NCBI GenBank assembly: GCA_021775355.1
Contig: JAJFHZ010000006.1
Span: forward strand, 186,001 to 250,000
DNA length: 64,000 nucleotides
Source of the DNA: Amylibacter sp.
Lineage (GTDB): Bacteria; Pseudomonadota; Alphaproteobacteria; Rhodobacterales; Rhodobacteraceae
Reading direction: 5' to 3'
This document shows, in pieces, positions 18,321 through 27,500 of the stretch. The notes beneath the pieces are model-generated. The model saw only the letters and a program-made list of their open reading frames with translations, had not been told where the DNA came from and ran no database searches. The translations under genes were made by a program, and so were the position numbers. Position 1 is the first letter of the stretch. Each line of letters starts with the position of its first letter.

Positions 18321-19379
18321 CTATTTCGCACGTGGATCAAAAACCTTGTATAAAAGGTCAGAAAAAATATTCAGCAGCACAAAGACCAGCCCGACAACCA
18401 CAGTGCCGCCCAGCACCGCATTCATATCCGCAGATAAAAGCGCTGTGGTGATGTATTGCCCGATACCCGGCCATGAAAAGATAATCTCGGTCAGAACCGA
18501 CCCTTCCAGCAGGTTGGCATAACTAAGTGCTATCACCGTGATCAGCTGCACTAGAATGTTCTTGAACGCATGCCGCCAGATCACGGCGGTTTCAGACATG
18601 CCTTTCACGCGCGCGGTGACGATATATTCCGCACTCATCTGTTCCAGCATGAACGAACGCGTCATGCGGCTGATATAGGCCAGACTGTAATAACCCAGCA
18701 GGGACGCGGGCAAAATGATATGGCTGAACGCGTCTTTGAACACATCCCAATTGCCGTCCAAAATGCTGTCCAGTAGGATCATCCCTGTTACGGGCGGTAC
18801 GATATCCACATAAAAAATACCCACACGGCCCGGGCCACCGACCCAGCCAAGGATGCCGTAAAACACCAAAAGCCCCATCAAACCCAGCCAGAAAATCGGC
18901 ATTGAATAACCCACAAGCGCGATGACACGCGCAATCTGATCAATCCATGAGCCACGCTTGACGGCGGCAACCACACCCAACGGTACGCCCAGAATGATCC
19001 CCATCAGCACCCCAAGCGTGGCCAATTCCATCGTCGCGGGGAACACCCGTTTTATGTCATCCACTACGGGGCGCGCATTCAGCAACGAGTCACCAAAATC
19101 GCCGTGCAGAACATCCCAAACATAATAGAGAAATTGCACCAATATGGGCCGATCAAGCCCCAATTGTTGATAAGCTGCATCATAGGTCGCCTTGCTCGCC
19201 TGTTCGCCGACAATAGCCAAAACAGGGTCGATTGGCATCACGCGGCCGATGATGAAGGTTATAAACATCAGACCCAACATCGTCACGGCTATCGAACCTA
19301 GCGTGCGCAGTATGGTCAGGATCCAAGGTGGGAAAGGCGCACGTTTGCGCGCCCCCCCATTGTTATCGGTCAATGCCAT
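18321..19379 (-). CDS. Peptide-type ABC transporter permease (DppB-like)
   Basis: The 352-residue integral membrane protein has the DppB features DVLHGDFGDSLLNARPVVDD and an EAA region (RVKGMSETAVIWRHAFKN). A C-terminal SWPGIGQYITTALLSADMN segment completes the pattern. Its ATG directly abuts the stop of the receptor gene, so the two are tightly coupled. Confidence 0.92.
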   Translation of the reverse strand: MALTDNNGGARKRAPFPPWILTILRTLGSIAVTMLGLMFITFIIGRVMPIDPVLAIVGEQASKATYDAAYQQLGLDRPILVQFLYYVWDVLHGDFGDSLLNARPVVDDIKRVFPATMELATLGVLMGIILGVPLGVVAAVKRGSWIDQIARVIALVGYSMPIFWLGLMGLLVFYGILGWVGGPGRVGIFYVDIVPPVTGMILLDSILDGNWDVFKDAFSHIILPASLLGYYSLAYISRMTRSFMLEQMSAEYIVTARVKGMSETAVIWRHAFKNILVQLITVIALSYANLLEGSVLTEIIFSWPGIGQYITTALLSADMNAVLGGTVVVGLVFVLLNIFSDLLYKVFDPRAK

Positions 19380-20975
19380 TTATTTTGTTACAGGCCAGTA
19401 AGACACAGCCGTGATCGCACCACCAAGGTTCAGGTTTTGAACGCTTTCACTGCGCCCGGTTTGTTCGATCTTCTGGAACATCACCGCGAATGGTGAAATG
19501 TCACGGAATTCAGCCTGAATGTCCTGATACATCTTGGCACGTACATCACGGTCACCCTCTACAACGGCAGCGGATGTTTTTTCAGTCAATCCGCCCGTAT
19601 CCCAAGCATTGCGCCAAGCCAACAAACCTGTCGCTTTGGCCTCATCCGTGTTCACGGGGTTAAATGCGAATGTGCCTGCATTTGTGTGGGGGTCAGGATA
19701 GTCAGGGCCCCAAGCACCCATATAAACATCCAATTCACGGGCGCGGTAACGACCCAGAATTTGCTTGGCGGTACCGACTGTGATGTTCAGCTTAATACCC
19801 GCCTGCGCCCAGATATTTTGCAATGATTGGGTGATTTCTACACGTTCTTGCGCTTCACGCACACCAACTTCCAACTCCATTCCTGAAACGCCCGCTTCAG
19901 CCAATAGGGCTTTGGCTTTTTCAATATTCAAGCTGAATGGATTTTCATCCACAGCACCCAGATATGTGGCCGGCAAGAAATTTTGGTGGATAACATACTG
20001 GCCTTTTAGAAAGCTGTTTTGCATACCTTCATAATCGACCAGATATTTGATCGCCTGGCGCACTTTTGGCTTTGATAGCTCAGGGTGTTTCTGGTTCAAT
20101 GAAATATACATTAAACGACCCCGCAGTTCGTCATCAATCGCAATACCGTCACCACCACGTGCACCGGCAATATCTTCGGGGTTCAGGTTGCGGGCAACAT
20201 CAATGTCACCGCGCTCCAGCATCAAACGCTGTGTGGCACTTTCTTGTACGTGGCGAACAATCACGCGTTCCATCGCAGGTGCACCCGCGTAGAAATCAGC
20301 ATTTGATTTCAACGTTACACTGTCGTTTGGCTTCCAGCTGACCAATGAATAAGCACCGGAACCGGCTGAATTGGTTTTCAGCCACGTGTTGCCCATATCG
20401 CCGTCAACTTCGTTGGCCATAACGGTTTCTTTATCGACAATACCGCCAATAGTCGACGTCAGACAGTTCAATACGAAAGACGTCGCATAACGCTTGTCGG
20501 TTGTGATCGAAACGGTGTTGCCGTCAACCTTGATCGTGTCATTGGCATTCTCTGCAGTAAAACCGAACTGTGTCAAAATAAACGACGGTGTCTTGTTCAA
20601 TATAACCGCACGGCGCAGTGAAAACGCGGCATCTTCGGCGCGCACAGGATTGCCCGAATGGAATTTTACACCCTCGCGCATAGTGAATGTGATGGTCTTG
20701 CCATCCTCGGAGACAGTCCAGCTTTCCGCCAGATCAGGCTCATAGCCCGCTTTTAGGTTCAGTGGATCAAAGTTGACCAGTTTGCCGTAAATATTACGGC
20801 TAACGTCAGAACCCGCGAATTCGAAACTTTCCGCAGGATCAAGTGTTGTGATGTCGTCAATACGGTTGGCGATCACCAGCATGTTGCCGGGTGTTTCCGC
20901 AAATGCCGCAATGGATGTTACACTGACAGCAACGCCGATCGCGGTGCCCATCAGTAATCTGTTAAATGCATTCAT
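19380..20975 (-). CDS. Peptide-type ABC transporter solute-binding protein (family 5, DppA-like)
   Basis: The 531-residue periplasmic protein starts MNAFNRLLMGTAIGVAVSVT with a signal peptide ending AFAE, preceded by AGGAGAGG. The family-5 motif RIDDITTLDPAESFEF opens the mature part, and LAESWTVSEDGKTITFTMRE plus VKFHSG follow. Being next to a dipeptidase, it probably binds short peptides. Unlike other receptor genes in this window, no stem-loop separates it from the permease gene. Confidence 0.92.
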   Translation of the reverse strand: MNAFNRLLMGTAIGVAVSVTSIAAFAETPGNMLVIANRIDDITTLDPAESFEFAGSDVSRNIYGKLVNFDPLNLKAGYEPDLAESWTVSEDGKTITFTMREGVKFHSGNPVRAEDAAFSLRRAVILNKTPSFILTQFGFTAENANDTIKVDGNTVSITTDKRYATSFVLNCLTSTIGGIVDKETVMANEVDGDMGNTWLKTNSAGSGAYSLVSWKPNDSVTLKSNADFYAGAPAMERVIVRHVQESATQRLMLERGDIDVARNLNPEDIAGARGGDGIAIDDELRGRLMYISLNQKHPELSKPKVRQAIKYLVDYEGMQNSFLKGQYVIHQNFLPATYLGAVDENPFSLNIEKAKALLAEAGVSGMELEVGVREAQERVEITQSLQNIWAQAGIKLNITVGTAKQILGRYRARELDVYMGAWGPDYPDPHTNAGTFAFNPVNTDEAKATGLLAWRNAWDTGGLTEKTSAAVVEGDRDVRAKMYQDIQAEFRDISPFAVMFQKIEQTGRSESVQNLNLGGAITAVSYWPVTK

Positions 20976-21027
20976 AGTTAGAACCTCTCCTATTGGTTTC
21001 ATGTTATGCTGCGCGCTTACGTGGGGA

Positions 21028-22089
21028 TTATTCCCCCCATGTTTTCTCCAGAACGCGCAGCCAGTTTCCGTGGCAAAGCTTGGTCATTAACGCATTGTTA
21101 AACCCATGCTCCACCATCGCCTGTCTTAAGTTGGGCAGATCAGCCACAGTTGTTACATCCTGCGGCACAATCGCCCCGTCATAATCCGAACCAAGACCAA
21201 CACGATCTTCGCCCAAATGCTCAATCAAATAATCCAGATGCCGCAGCATCTGCGAAAGCGGCACATCCGCCAGCATCCGACCATCATCGCGCAGGAATGC
21301 TGCCGCAAAGTTCAAACCAACCATACCGTCGCTTTCACGAATGGCAGCCAGTTGACCATCGGTCAAATTCCGTGAATGCGGACAAATCGCATGCGCATTT
21401 GAATGCGTGGCCACCAGTGGCTTCGTCGAATGGCGTGCCACATCCCAAAACCCGGCTTCATTCAGATGGGATAAATCAATCATGATCCCCAGTTCATCAC
21501 AACGCTTCACCAACCTTAACCCATGATCGGTCAGCCCTGAACCGATATCGGGACTACTTGGGTATCGAAACGGTACCCCATGGCCAAAAATGGTTTCGCG
21601 ACTCCACACTGGCCCCAATGAGCGTAGACCGGCCTGATACAATACTTCCAAAGTGTGCAGATCGGGGTCAATCGCCTCGGCCCCTTCAATATGAAAAATA
21701 GCAGCCATAATCCCGGCCGCCATAGCCCCGCGTATGTCCGCTGCAGTACGGCAAACCTTCAGATTTCTACGCTTTTCCAGATCGAACAGAATGGCCGCCT
21801 GTGACATCGCCACGGGCAAAGCATCTTCCCAATCTATGGGTTCTGGCAATGGTAAATCGTAAGTGGGTTGGCTCATCGCATCGACTTTTTCTTCACGATC
21901 AATCGGTGATGGTATGTAAACTGCAAAAAAGCCGCCAGCAAATCCACCGGCATTTGCTTTCACAAGGTCAATAGCCCCGTCGCGCCCCGTCGCAAAGGTA
22001 TCCGTCGCAGAGAGCCCCCCCCCGCGGTAAATTTTCAACAATACATCATTGTGCCCGTCAAAAATACCAGGTGTCAGATAATCAGCCAA
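21028..22089 (-). CDS. Membrane-dipeptidase-like (M19) dipeptidase
   Basis: The 353-residue protein has the zinc-binding motif FDGHNDVLLK near the N-terminus and FHIEGAEAI with the bridging Glu. Histidine sites follow in MIDLSHLNEAGFWDV and VATHSNAHAICPHSRNLTD, and GSDYDGAI gives the late Asp. M19 enzymes cleave dipeptides, often with D- or dehydro-residues at the C-terminal side. The start is a TTG preceded by AGGGGG. It is the first gene of the seven-gene peptide operon, so imported dipeptides are probably cut here. No signal peptide is seen. Confidence 0.93.
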   Translation of the reverse strand: MADYLTPGIFDGHNDVLLKIYRGGGLSATDTFATGRDGAIDLVKANAGGFAGGFFAVYIPSPIDREEKVDAMSQPTYDLPLPEPIDWEDALPVAMSQAAILFDLEKRRNLKVCRTAADIRGAMAAGIMAAIFHIEGAEAIDPDLHTLEVLYQAGLRSLGPVWSRETIFGHGVPFRYPSSPDIGSGLTDHGLRLVKRCDELGIMIDLSHLNEAGFWDVARHSTKPLVATHSNAHAICPHSRNLTDGQLAAIRESDGMVGLNFAAAFLRDDGRMLADVPLSQMLRHLDYLIEHLGEDRVGLGSDYDGAIVPQDVTTVADLPNLRQAMVEHGFNNALMTKLCHGNWLRVLEKTWGE

Positions 22090-22154
22090 AGCACCCCCTA
22101 CTAAAACTTAAGTCGTCAACCTACATTAGAATTGCTCATGGACAAGAAGAAACA

Positions 22155-22173
22155 ATATGAGATATAATCATAT
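22155..22173. promoter_or_regulatory. ATATGA-N7-TCATAT dyad upstream of LysR gene, candidate LysR box
   Basis: A perfect 6-bp dyad with 7-bp spacer lies in the 114-bp divergent region between the dipeptidase operon and the LysR gene. Its size fits a LysR recognition site, suggesting autoregulation and control of the peptide operon. Confidence 0.4.
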
Positions 22174-22203
22174 GCCTATGAGGATTCCGCAAAGGATACG
22201 ATA

Positions 22204-23112
22204 ATGCCTGCCAAATCCTGGCACAGTTTGCCTGAATATCAAGCGCTACGCGCATTGATGCAAGGCGGCACAACCACGGCTGCCGCCCAACAGCTGGGCC
22301 TGTCGCAATCAGCCATCAGCCGCTCAATTTCCAGCCTTGAAGCCCGCACGGGGCACATGCTGTTTGAACGCGAAGCGGGCCGCTTGCGCCCGACTCAAGA
22401 AGCCGTACGCCTGAATCGCCGCCTTGATCCGCTGTTTGCCGCATTAGACCGTATCGACGGGCCGACAATCCCCGTGCAGGAAACCTTGCGCATCATCGCG
22501 CCACCCACTTATGCCCACCGTTTCTTGGTCACCCACATCACCAGCTTCCTGACTACAAACCCGCATTTCTACGTCAGCCTAGAGGTCAATACATCAGACG
22601 AGGTGATCCGCGGTATCCTTGACGACCGCTTTGATCTGGGCGTCACTGGCGTGGAACTCAGCCGCGACGGGGTCAAACTACTGCCTTACCGCATCTCAAA
22701 TGCGGTTTGCGTGATGGCATCAGATCATCCGCTGGCCAATAAGGCGGAAATCCACCCGCAAGACCTGAACAACCAACCGTTCATCGCACTGACCTACCGC
22801 CATGCAAGACGCACCCAGCTTGATAAAATCCTCAGCCAGTCGCGCAGTGCACCGCGCATCGTGGCCGAGGTCTCTACATCTTTTGCCGCCGTCGATCTTG
22901 CTAAAGAGGGCCTGGGTCTTGCGGTGGTTAATCCTTTTCCGGTTTACCACTACCGATCAGATGATCTGGTCTTCCGCCCCTTCGCTTCACAAATTGAATA
23001 CCGCAGCTATTTCGCCACCTCGGCCCAACGCCCTCTTCCACGGGTTGCACGCGCCTTCATACGGCATCTGCGCCTGCACACACCAGCCGACCCATTTTCA
23101 CGCAAAGGCTAG
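22204..23112 (+). CDS. LysR-family transcriptional regulator
   Basis: The 302-residue protein has the LysR helix-turn-helix at residues 8-65 (TTAAAQQLGLSQSAISRSIS, then SLEARTG). An effector-binding domain follows. AAAGGA precedes the ATG. It is divergent from the dipeptidase-Dpp operon and is the natural candidate for its regulator, with a peptide or amino acid as effector. Confidence 0.9.
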   Translation: MPAKSWHSLPEYQALRALMQGGTTTAAAQQLGLSQSAISRSISSLEARTGHMLFEREAGRLRPTQEAVRLNRRLDPLFAALDRIDGPTIPVQETLRIIAPPTYAHRFLVTHITSFLTTNPHFYVSLEVNTSDEVIRGILDDRFDLGVTGVELSRDGVKLLPYRISNAVCVMASDHPLANKAEIHPQDLNNQPFIALTYRHARRTQLDKILSQSRSAPRIVAEVSTSFAAVDLAKEGLGLAVVNPFPVYHYRSDDLVFRPFASQIEYRSYFATSAQRPLPRVARAFIRHLRLHTPADPFSRKG

Positions 23113-23114
23113 AT

Positions 23115-24503
23115 TTACTGAAACCCCACATAAGACAGTGCCGTGTCAGAATACTTGCTACCCTCATAAACCTGATCGATCGTCAGCTTGACCCATGTCG
23201 CCGATACTTGCGTTGGTAACTCAAAGCTTTGCGCGCTCATTCTGTCGCGCAAGCTGATCTTAAACTTCACACCCGTTGACAGCTCAATCTGCAACTTCGC
23301 CACACGGCTGTTAGTTCGGAAAGTTTTTTCAGTGCGCGTATAACCAGTGTTGAAAGTCATGCTTGAAAAGGGTTTTTCCGAGCCAAAGTCAAACAAAACC
23401 CACTCACCTATTCCATAACCCTGCTTATTTTCCACCCAAGCCGCACCATCCCTACGCATCAGGTTTCGCATCCGGTAATTATACTTCCCCGACCCTTGCG
23501 GGGCTAACATCGAAGACGCGCATATACGCCCCGTAGCCACATTATCGCATTCTGCCGCCCCGTTTAACGGCAGCGGGTTATGACCCGATGTCTGGGCTGC
23601 GGGTTTAGGTGGTTCCGGTTGTACCGTAACAGTGTCCGCCGGCTTAGATAAAAGAGCGGAAAAATCCTCATGCTCCATCAAAGAAAAAACCGAAATGCCA
23701 CGATTAAAAGAGCTTTGCGAATCTTGTGTCAGCCCGCCTTGATTGTGTAGGGCCACGACCTCAAAGTTCAGATTAAAGATTAATGAGCCGGAACTGCCCC
23801 CCAATGTGTCACAACGATGCCGGAAATAAACCTGCGCATAGGGTTCGGGTGCATAGGCCTTACACCGAAACCGCGTCAGCCGTTTGGGCATGCCCGCAGG
23901 GTGGTGGATGATAAACAACGATTGATTGGCTTTGGCCTTGTGCGGTTTTAATTCAAAATAACCAAACCTGTCACCCGGATTGTCTTGCACCCGCAACAGT
24001 GCAAAATCCTTATCATAGTTTGCCGCAATAGGCGTCACATCCACCTCATACTTGGGCGCATCGTCTTGGTCTTCGCGCAGGTAATCAAAGACGGCAATGG
24101 ATCGTATCACTTTCACGTCCTTCTTCATGCCGGGTATACAGTGATAATTGGTCAACAAAATATCCACCGCGATCAGATTGGCGGTACAGGTAGAAACATA
24201 CCGCTCCCCGCTGCCATCTTCCAACAACATATCCAATCGCGCGATCGGCGCCCCAAATTGGCGATAACGGTCATCCGCATTGAACTCCGATATAGGCTCA
24301 AAGGCACCGCCCTTTTGGGCCGTAATCAGCGCATCATTACCGCCCGTGGTTTGGTTGGGGACCAGTAACAACTGGCCAAAACTGCGCTCTGGAAACTTGT
24401 ATTCAGCCGCAAAGGCCAAGCCTGCCGCAAACAGACACACACCCCCGACGACCACGTTTAATAAGCCCGTTCGGACCATCTTGCAAATACGGTATGCCAA
24501 CAT
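23115..24503 (-). CDS. Secreted trypsin-like serine protease with C-terminal discoidin/NADase-type glycan-binding-like domain
   Basis: The ATG at 24503 is chosen because GGGGGG lies 5 nt in front, giving 462 residues with a hydrophobic signal segment at 10-33. The protease domain shows the triad H121 (LLTNYHCIPG), D166 (DKDFALLRV) and S238 (TLGGSSGSLIF). After a Pro-rich linker (about 300-325), residues about 330-462 form a beta-rich domain with paired Cys. WVLFDFGSEKPFSSMTF and a late WVKLTIDQVYEG resemble discoidin-like domains of the NADase-type glycan-binding group. It should act outside the cytoplasm; its target is unknown. It is convergent with the LysR gene. Confidence 0.82.
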   Translation of the reverse strand: MLAYRICKMVRTGLLNVVVGGVCLFAAGLAFAAEYKFPERSFGQLLLVPNQTTGGNDALITAQKGGAFEPISEFNADDRYRQFGAPIARLDMLLEDGSGERYVSTCTANLIAVDILLTNYHCIPGMKKDVKVIRSIAVFDYLREDQDDAPKYEVDVTPIAANYDKDFALLRVQDNPGDRFGYFELKPHKAKANQSLFIIHHPAGMPKRLTRFRCKAYAPEPYAQVYFRHRCDTLGGSSGSLIFNLNFEVVALHNQGGLTQDSQSSFNRGISVFSLMEHEDFSALLSKPADTVTVQPEPPKPAAQTSGHNPLPLNGAAECDNVATGRICASSMLAPQGSGKYNYRMRNLMRRDGAAWVENKQGYGIGEWVLFDFGSEKPFSSMTFNTGYTRTEKTFRTNSRVAKLQIELSTGVKFKISLRDRMSAQSFELPTQVSATWVKLTIDQVYEGSKYSDTALSYVGFQ

Positions 24504-24629
24504 ATCCCCCCATATCGTGACCTGCATAATAACCGATAAACCGGCATCTTCCAATGAAGCAATGGTTCATTCTCGTGCAAGGGCCAGAGCCATACTTGCA
24601 TAACGCACGAAAAGTGCCATGTTACCCAC

Positions 24630-26411
24630 ATGACAACCGATCAAATATTATTATTCAGCCTTTTCGCCTGTGTTTTTGCAATGCTTCTTTGGGGGCGGTG
24701 GCGTTATGACCTGGTCGCTTTCTCCGCCCTTCTGATCGCTTTGGTTCTTGGTCTGATCCCGACAGAACTTGCCTTTTCGGGCTTTGGCCACCCCGCAACG
24801 GTGATTGTCGCCCTTGTTCTGGTCATTTCGCGTGGCTTGCAAAATTCCGGCGCCATTGATCTGATCACCAAACGCCTGATTGATACGGATCGTACCGTCA
24901 GCGGGCATATTACGGTGATGAGCAGCGTCGGTGCAATCCTGTCGGCCTTTATGAACAATGTTGCGGCCATGGCGCTGTTGATGCCCGTCGACATTCAGGC
25001 CGCCGCCAAAGCGGGCCGTATGGTCAGGGCAACGCTAATGCCGCTTTCATTCGCTACAATCCTTGGCGGTATGGCCACATTGATCGGCACCCCGCCCAAC
25101 ATCATCATCGCGTCATTTCGTGAACGCGCAATCGGCGAACCTTTTGCCATGTTTGATTTCGCCCCTGTTGGCCTGACCGTTGCTATTGTTGGCATTCTAT
25201 ACGTCGCAACCATCGGTTGGCGGTTGATGCCAAAAGGTGAAAAGGTTGCGGCAGATCAGGCGCAACACATCGGTCTGGACGGTTATGTGGCGGAACTTGT
25301 TATCCCCGTAAAATCCAAGGCCATCGGCAAGATGGTGCGCGATCTCTACCCGAATGCCGATGAAGATGATGTTGCCATTCTGGGGGTCGTGCGCAACGGT
25401 GTCCGGCTTGGCGGCTTTGGTGCACGCGTGGTACTGCGGGCCAATGACATGCTGGTGGTCGAGGCAATGGCCGAAGATATCGATCAATTTCGCGGCTCTG
25501 TCGGTCTGACCTTTTTTGGCGAACAACCCAGCGGAGAAACCGTAACAGGCGGGTTGGAGCTGCTGGAAGTTGTGGTGCCGAGTGACGCGCGCATTACCGG
25601 CCGCTCGGCGATTTCACTGCGGCTTCGTGCACGGCGCGGCATCGCTCTTTTGGGCATCTCGCGTCAGGGCAAGCGTTTCACCAACCGTGTGCGCCACGAA
25701 CCGGTGCGCGCAGGCGACATTCTTTTGCTGTTGGGCTCACCCGACGCTTTGTCCGATGCAATCAACTGGCTGGGGGTTCTACCCTTGGCGGAACGCGGCC
25801 TTAACGTGACCCAACACAACCGCGCATGGCTGGCAATCGGAATATTCGCGGCTGCAATTGCGGTTTCGGCCTTTGGCCTTTTGTATCTGGCCACCGCACT
25901 GGCCATTGTTGTAGTACTTTATGTGTTCCTGAATATTGTTCCCATACGCAACCTCTATGACCATATCGAATGGCCCGTCATCGTTTTGCTGGGCAGTATG
26001 ATCCCGCTGGGTGTTGCACTGGAAAACTCCGGTGGCACCAAAATGATTGCTGAAAGTATTATCGACGTTACCGCAGGCCTGCCGCCATGGGCAGTGCTGA
26101 CCGTATTGATGATTGTGGTGATGACCCTGTCGGACGTGCTTAACAACACCGCCACCGCCGTCATCGGCGGACCCATTGCAGTTGATGTGGCACATACCCT
26201 TGGCGTCAGTCCCGACCCGTTCCTGATGGCCGTGGCCATCGCCGCATCCTGCGCATTCCTGACCCCCATCGGCCACAAGAACAACACGCTGATCATGGGC
26301 CCGGGCGGCTACAGTTTCGGTGATTACTGGCGCACTGGTCTGCCACTGGAAATCCTTGTGGTCGCAGTGGCCGTACCAATGATCCTGCTGGTGTTCCCGC
26401 TCACCCCTTAG
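24630..26411 (+). CDS. SLC13/DASS-type permease with two RCK_C (TrkA-C) domains
   Basis: The 593-residue protein has hydrophobic helices at both ends, with a hydrophilic insert at about residues 205-380. The insert contains two TrkA-C-like regulatory domains, for example GIALLGISRQGKRF. The family's paired re-entrant motifs are SAFMNNVAAMALLMPV and TLSDVLNNTATAVIGGP. Relatives move dicarboxylates or sulfate with sodium. It stands alone and ends at a strong bidirectional terminator. The substrate is unknown. Confidence 0.9.
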   Translation: MTTDQILLFSLFACVFAMLLWGRWRYDLVAFSALLIALVLGLIPTELAFSGFGHPATVIVALVLVISRGLQNSGAIDLITKRLIDTDRTVSGHITVMSSVGAILSAFMNNVAAMALLMPVDIQAAAKAGRMVRATLMPLSFATILGGMATLIGTPPNIIIASFRERAIGEPFAMFDFAPVGLTVAIVGILYVATIGWRLMPKGEKVAADQAQHIGLDGYVAELVIPVKSKAIGKMVRDLYPNADEDDVAILGVVRNGVRLGGFGARVVLRANDMLVVEAMAEDIDQFRGSVGLTFFGEQPSGETVTGGLELLEVVVPSDARITGRSAISLRLRARRGIALLGISRQGKRFTNRVRHEPVRAGDILLLLGSPDALSDAINWLGVLPLAERGLNVTQHNRAWLAIGIFAAAIAVSAFGLLYLATALAIVVVLYVFLNIVPIRNLYDHIEWPVIVLLGSMIPLGVALENSGGTKMIAESIIDVTAGLPPWAVLTVLMIVVMTLSDVLNNTATAVIGGPIAVDVAHTLGVSPDPFLMAVAIAASCAFLTPIGHKNNTLIMGPGGYSFGDYWRTGLPLEILVVAVAVPMILLVFPLTP

Positions 26412-26417
26412 ACACAA

Positions 26418-26446
26418 AAAAACCGCGCATCAAATACGCGGTTTTT
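26418..26446. terminator. Bidirectional rho-independent terminator
   Basis: AAAAACCGCG and CGCGGTTTTT form a perfect 10-bp stem around a 9-nt loop, with A and T runs on either side. It ends both the SLC13-type gene and the convergent pyrimidine operon. Confidence 0.9.
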
Positions 26447-26467
26447 CTGATTTTTTTAGAACTGTGT

Positions 26468-27457
26468 TTAGTTCAGTGCCGCATCGGTAATCTCATGCGT
26501 CCAGGCACCAACAGGTTGCTTGGTAATCACAGGATCGGAACCGCCGCCCAACAAGCTGTCGACAGTACGTTGGAAATCAGCCGGATCAAGCGCACCGTTG
26601 GAACCCGCAGTCAGCTTGGCGATCTCGCCCATCATCCGCTTCTGATGTTTTTCGGTTTGCGCACCTGACGCGTCATTGTCCAGCACGATACCAGCGGCTT
26701 CATCAGGATTGGCCTCGGCATATTTCCAGCCCTTCATCGACGCACGCACGAAACGCACCATCTTATCCTTGAATGCCGCATCTTTCAGGTTTTCACCCAA
26801 AACATACATACCGTCCTCAAGTGTTGCCACGCCTTGGTCTTCATATTTGAACACCACCAGATCGTCCGCAGACAACCCAGCATCAATGATCTGCCAATAC
26901 TCATTGTAAGTCATAGTCGATACACAGGCCGCCTGACCCTGCAAAATCGGGTCAACGTTAAAGCCCTGCTTCAGAACTGTCACGCCACCATCTGATCCAT
27001 CAGTCGCCAGACCAAGCTTGCTCATCCAGCTCAGGAACGGATATTCATTGCCGAAGAACCAGACACCCAGTGTTTTGCCCGCAAAATCCGCAGGCGATGA
27101 CACGCCCGCATCCTTACGACATGTCAGCATCATGCCTGACGATTTGAACGGTTGTGCGATATTCACCAGATCCAAACCTTTTTCGCGTGATGCAAGTGCA
27201 GAGGGCATCCAGTCCAGAACAACGTCGGCACCACCGCCCGCAATCACCTGCGCGGGTGCAATATCAGGACCGCCCGGTTTGATCGTCACATTCAGGTCTT
27301 CGTCACTATAAAATCCCTTGTCCAAAGCCACATAGTAGCCGGCGAACTGTGCTTGGGTCACCCATTTCAGCTGCAAACTGACATCATCGGCCGCTTGGAC
27401 CACCGAGGCACCTACAGCCAGAACACCTGCAAGTGCCGTTGTTAATAATTTGTTCAT
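26468..27457 (-). CDS. NMT1/THI5-like ABC transporter solute-binding protein
   Basis: The 329-residue protein has a signal peptide (MNKLLTTALAGVLAVGASVVQA). The NMT1/THI5 landmarks are LQLKWVTQAQFAGYYVALDK, then GFYSDEDLNVTIKPGGPDIA and GKTLGVWFFGNEYPFLSW. The family binds pyrimidine-like or thiamine-precursor ligands. As the last gene of an operon with dihydropyrimidinase and ureidopropionase, it more likely binds a pyrimidine, dihydropyrimidine or ureido acid than a thiamine precursor. No THI-box riboswitch is seen upstream. Confidence 0.88.
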   Translation of the reverse strand: MNKLLTTALAGVLAVGASVVQAADDVSLQLKWVTQAQFAGYYVALDKGFYSDEDLNVTIKPGGPDIAPAQVIAGGGADVVLDWMPSALASREKGLDLVNIAQPFKSSGMMLTCRKDAGVSSPADFAGKTLGVWFFGNEYPFLSWMSKLGLATDGSDGGVTVLKQGFNVDPILQGQAACVSTMTYNEYWQIIDAGLSADDLVVFKYEDQGVATLEDGMYVLGENLKDAAFKDKMVRFVRASMKGWKYAEANPDEAAGIVLDNDASGAQTEKHQKRMMGEIAKLTAGSNGALDPADFQRTVDSLLGGGSDPVITKQPVGAWTHEITDAALN

Positions 27458-27500
27458 CCTTATTCTCCCTTGTTGAACTTATATTTATATATTTCACTCA

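Noticed and set aside
27458..27500. THI-box riboswitch expected if the NMT1/THI5-like receptor served thiamine precursors
   Set aside because: The upstream gap is only 43 bp and shows no conserved TPP riboswitch elements.
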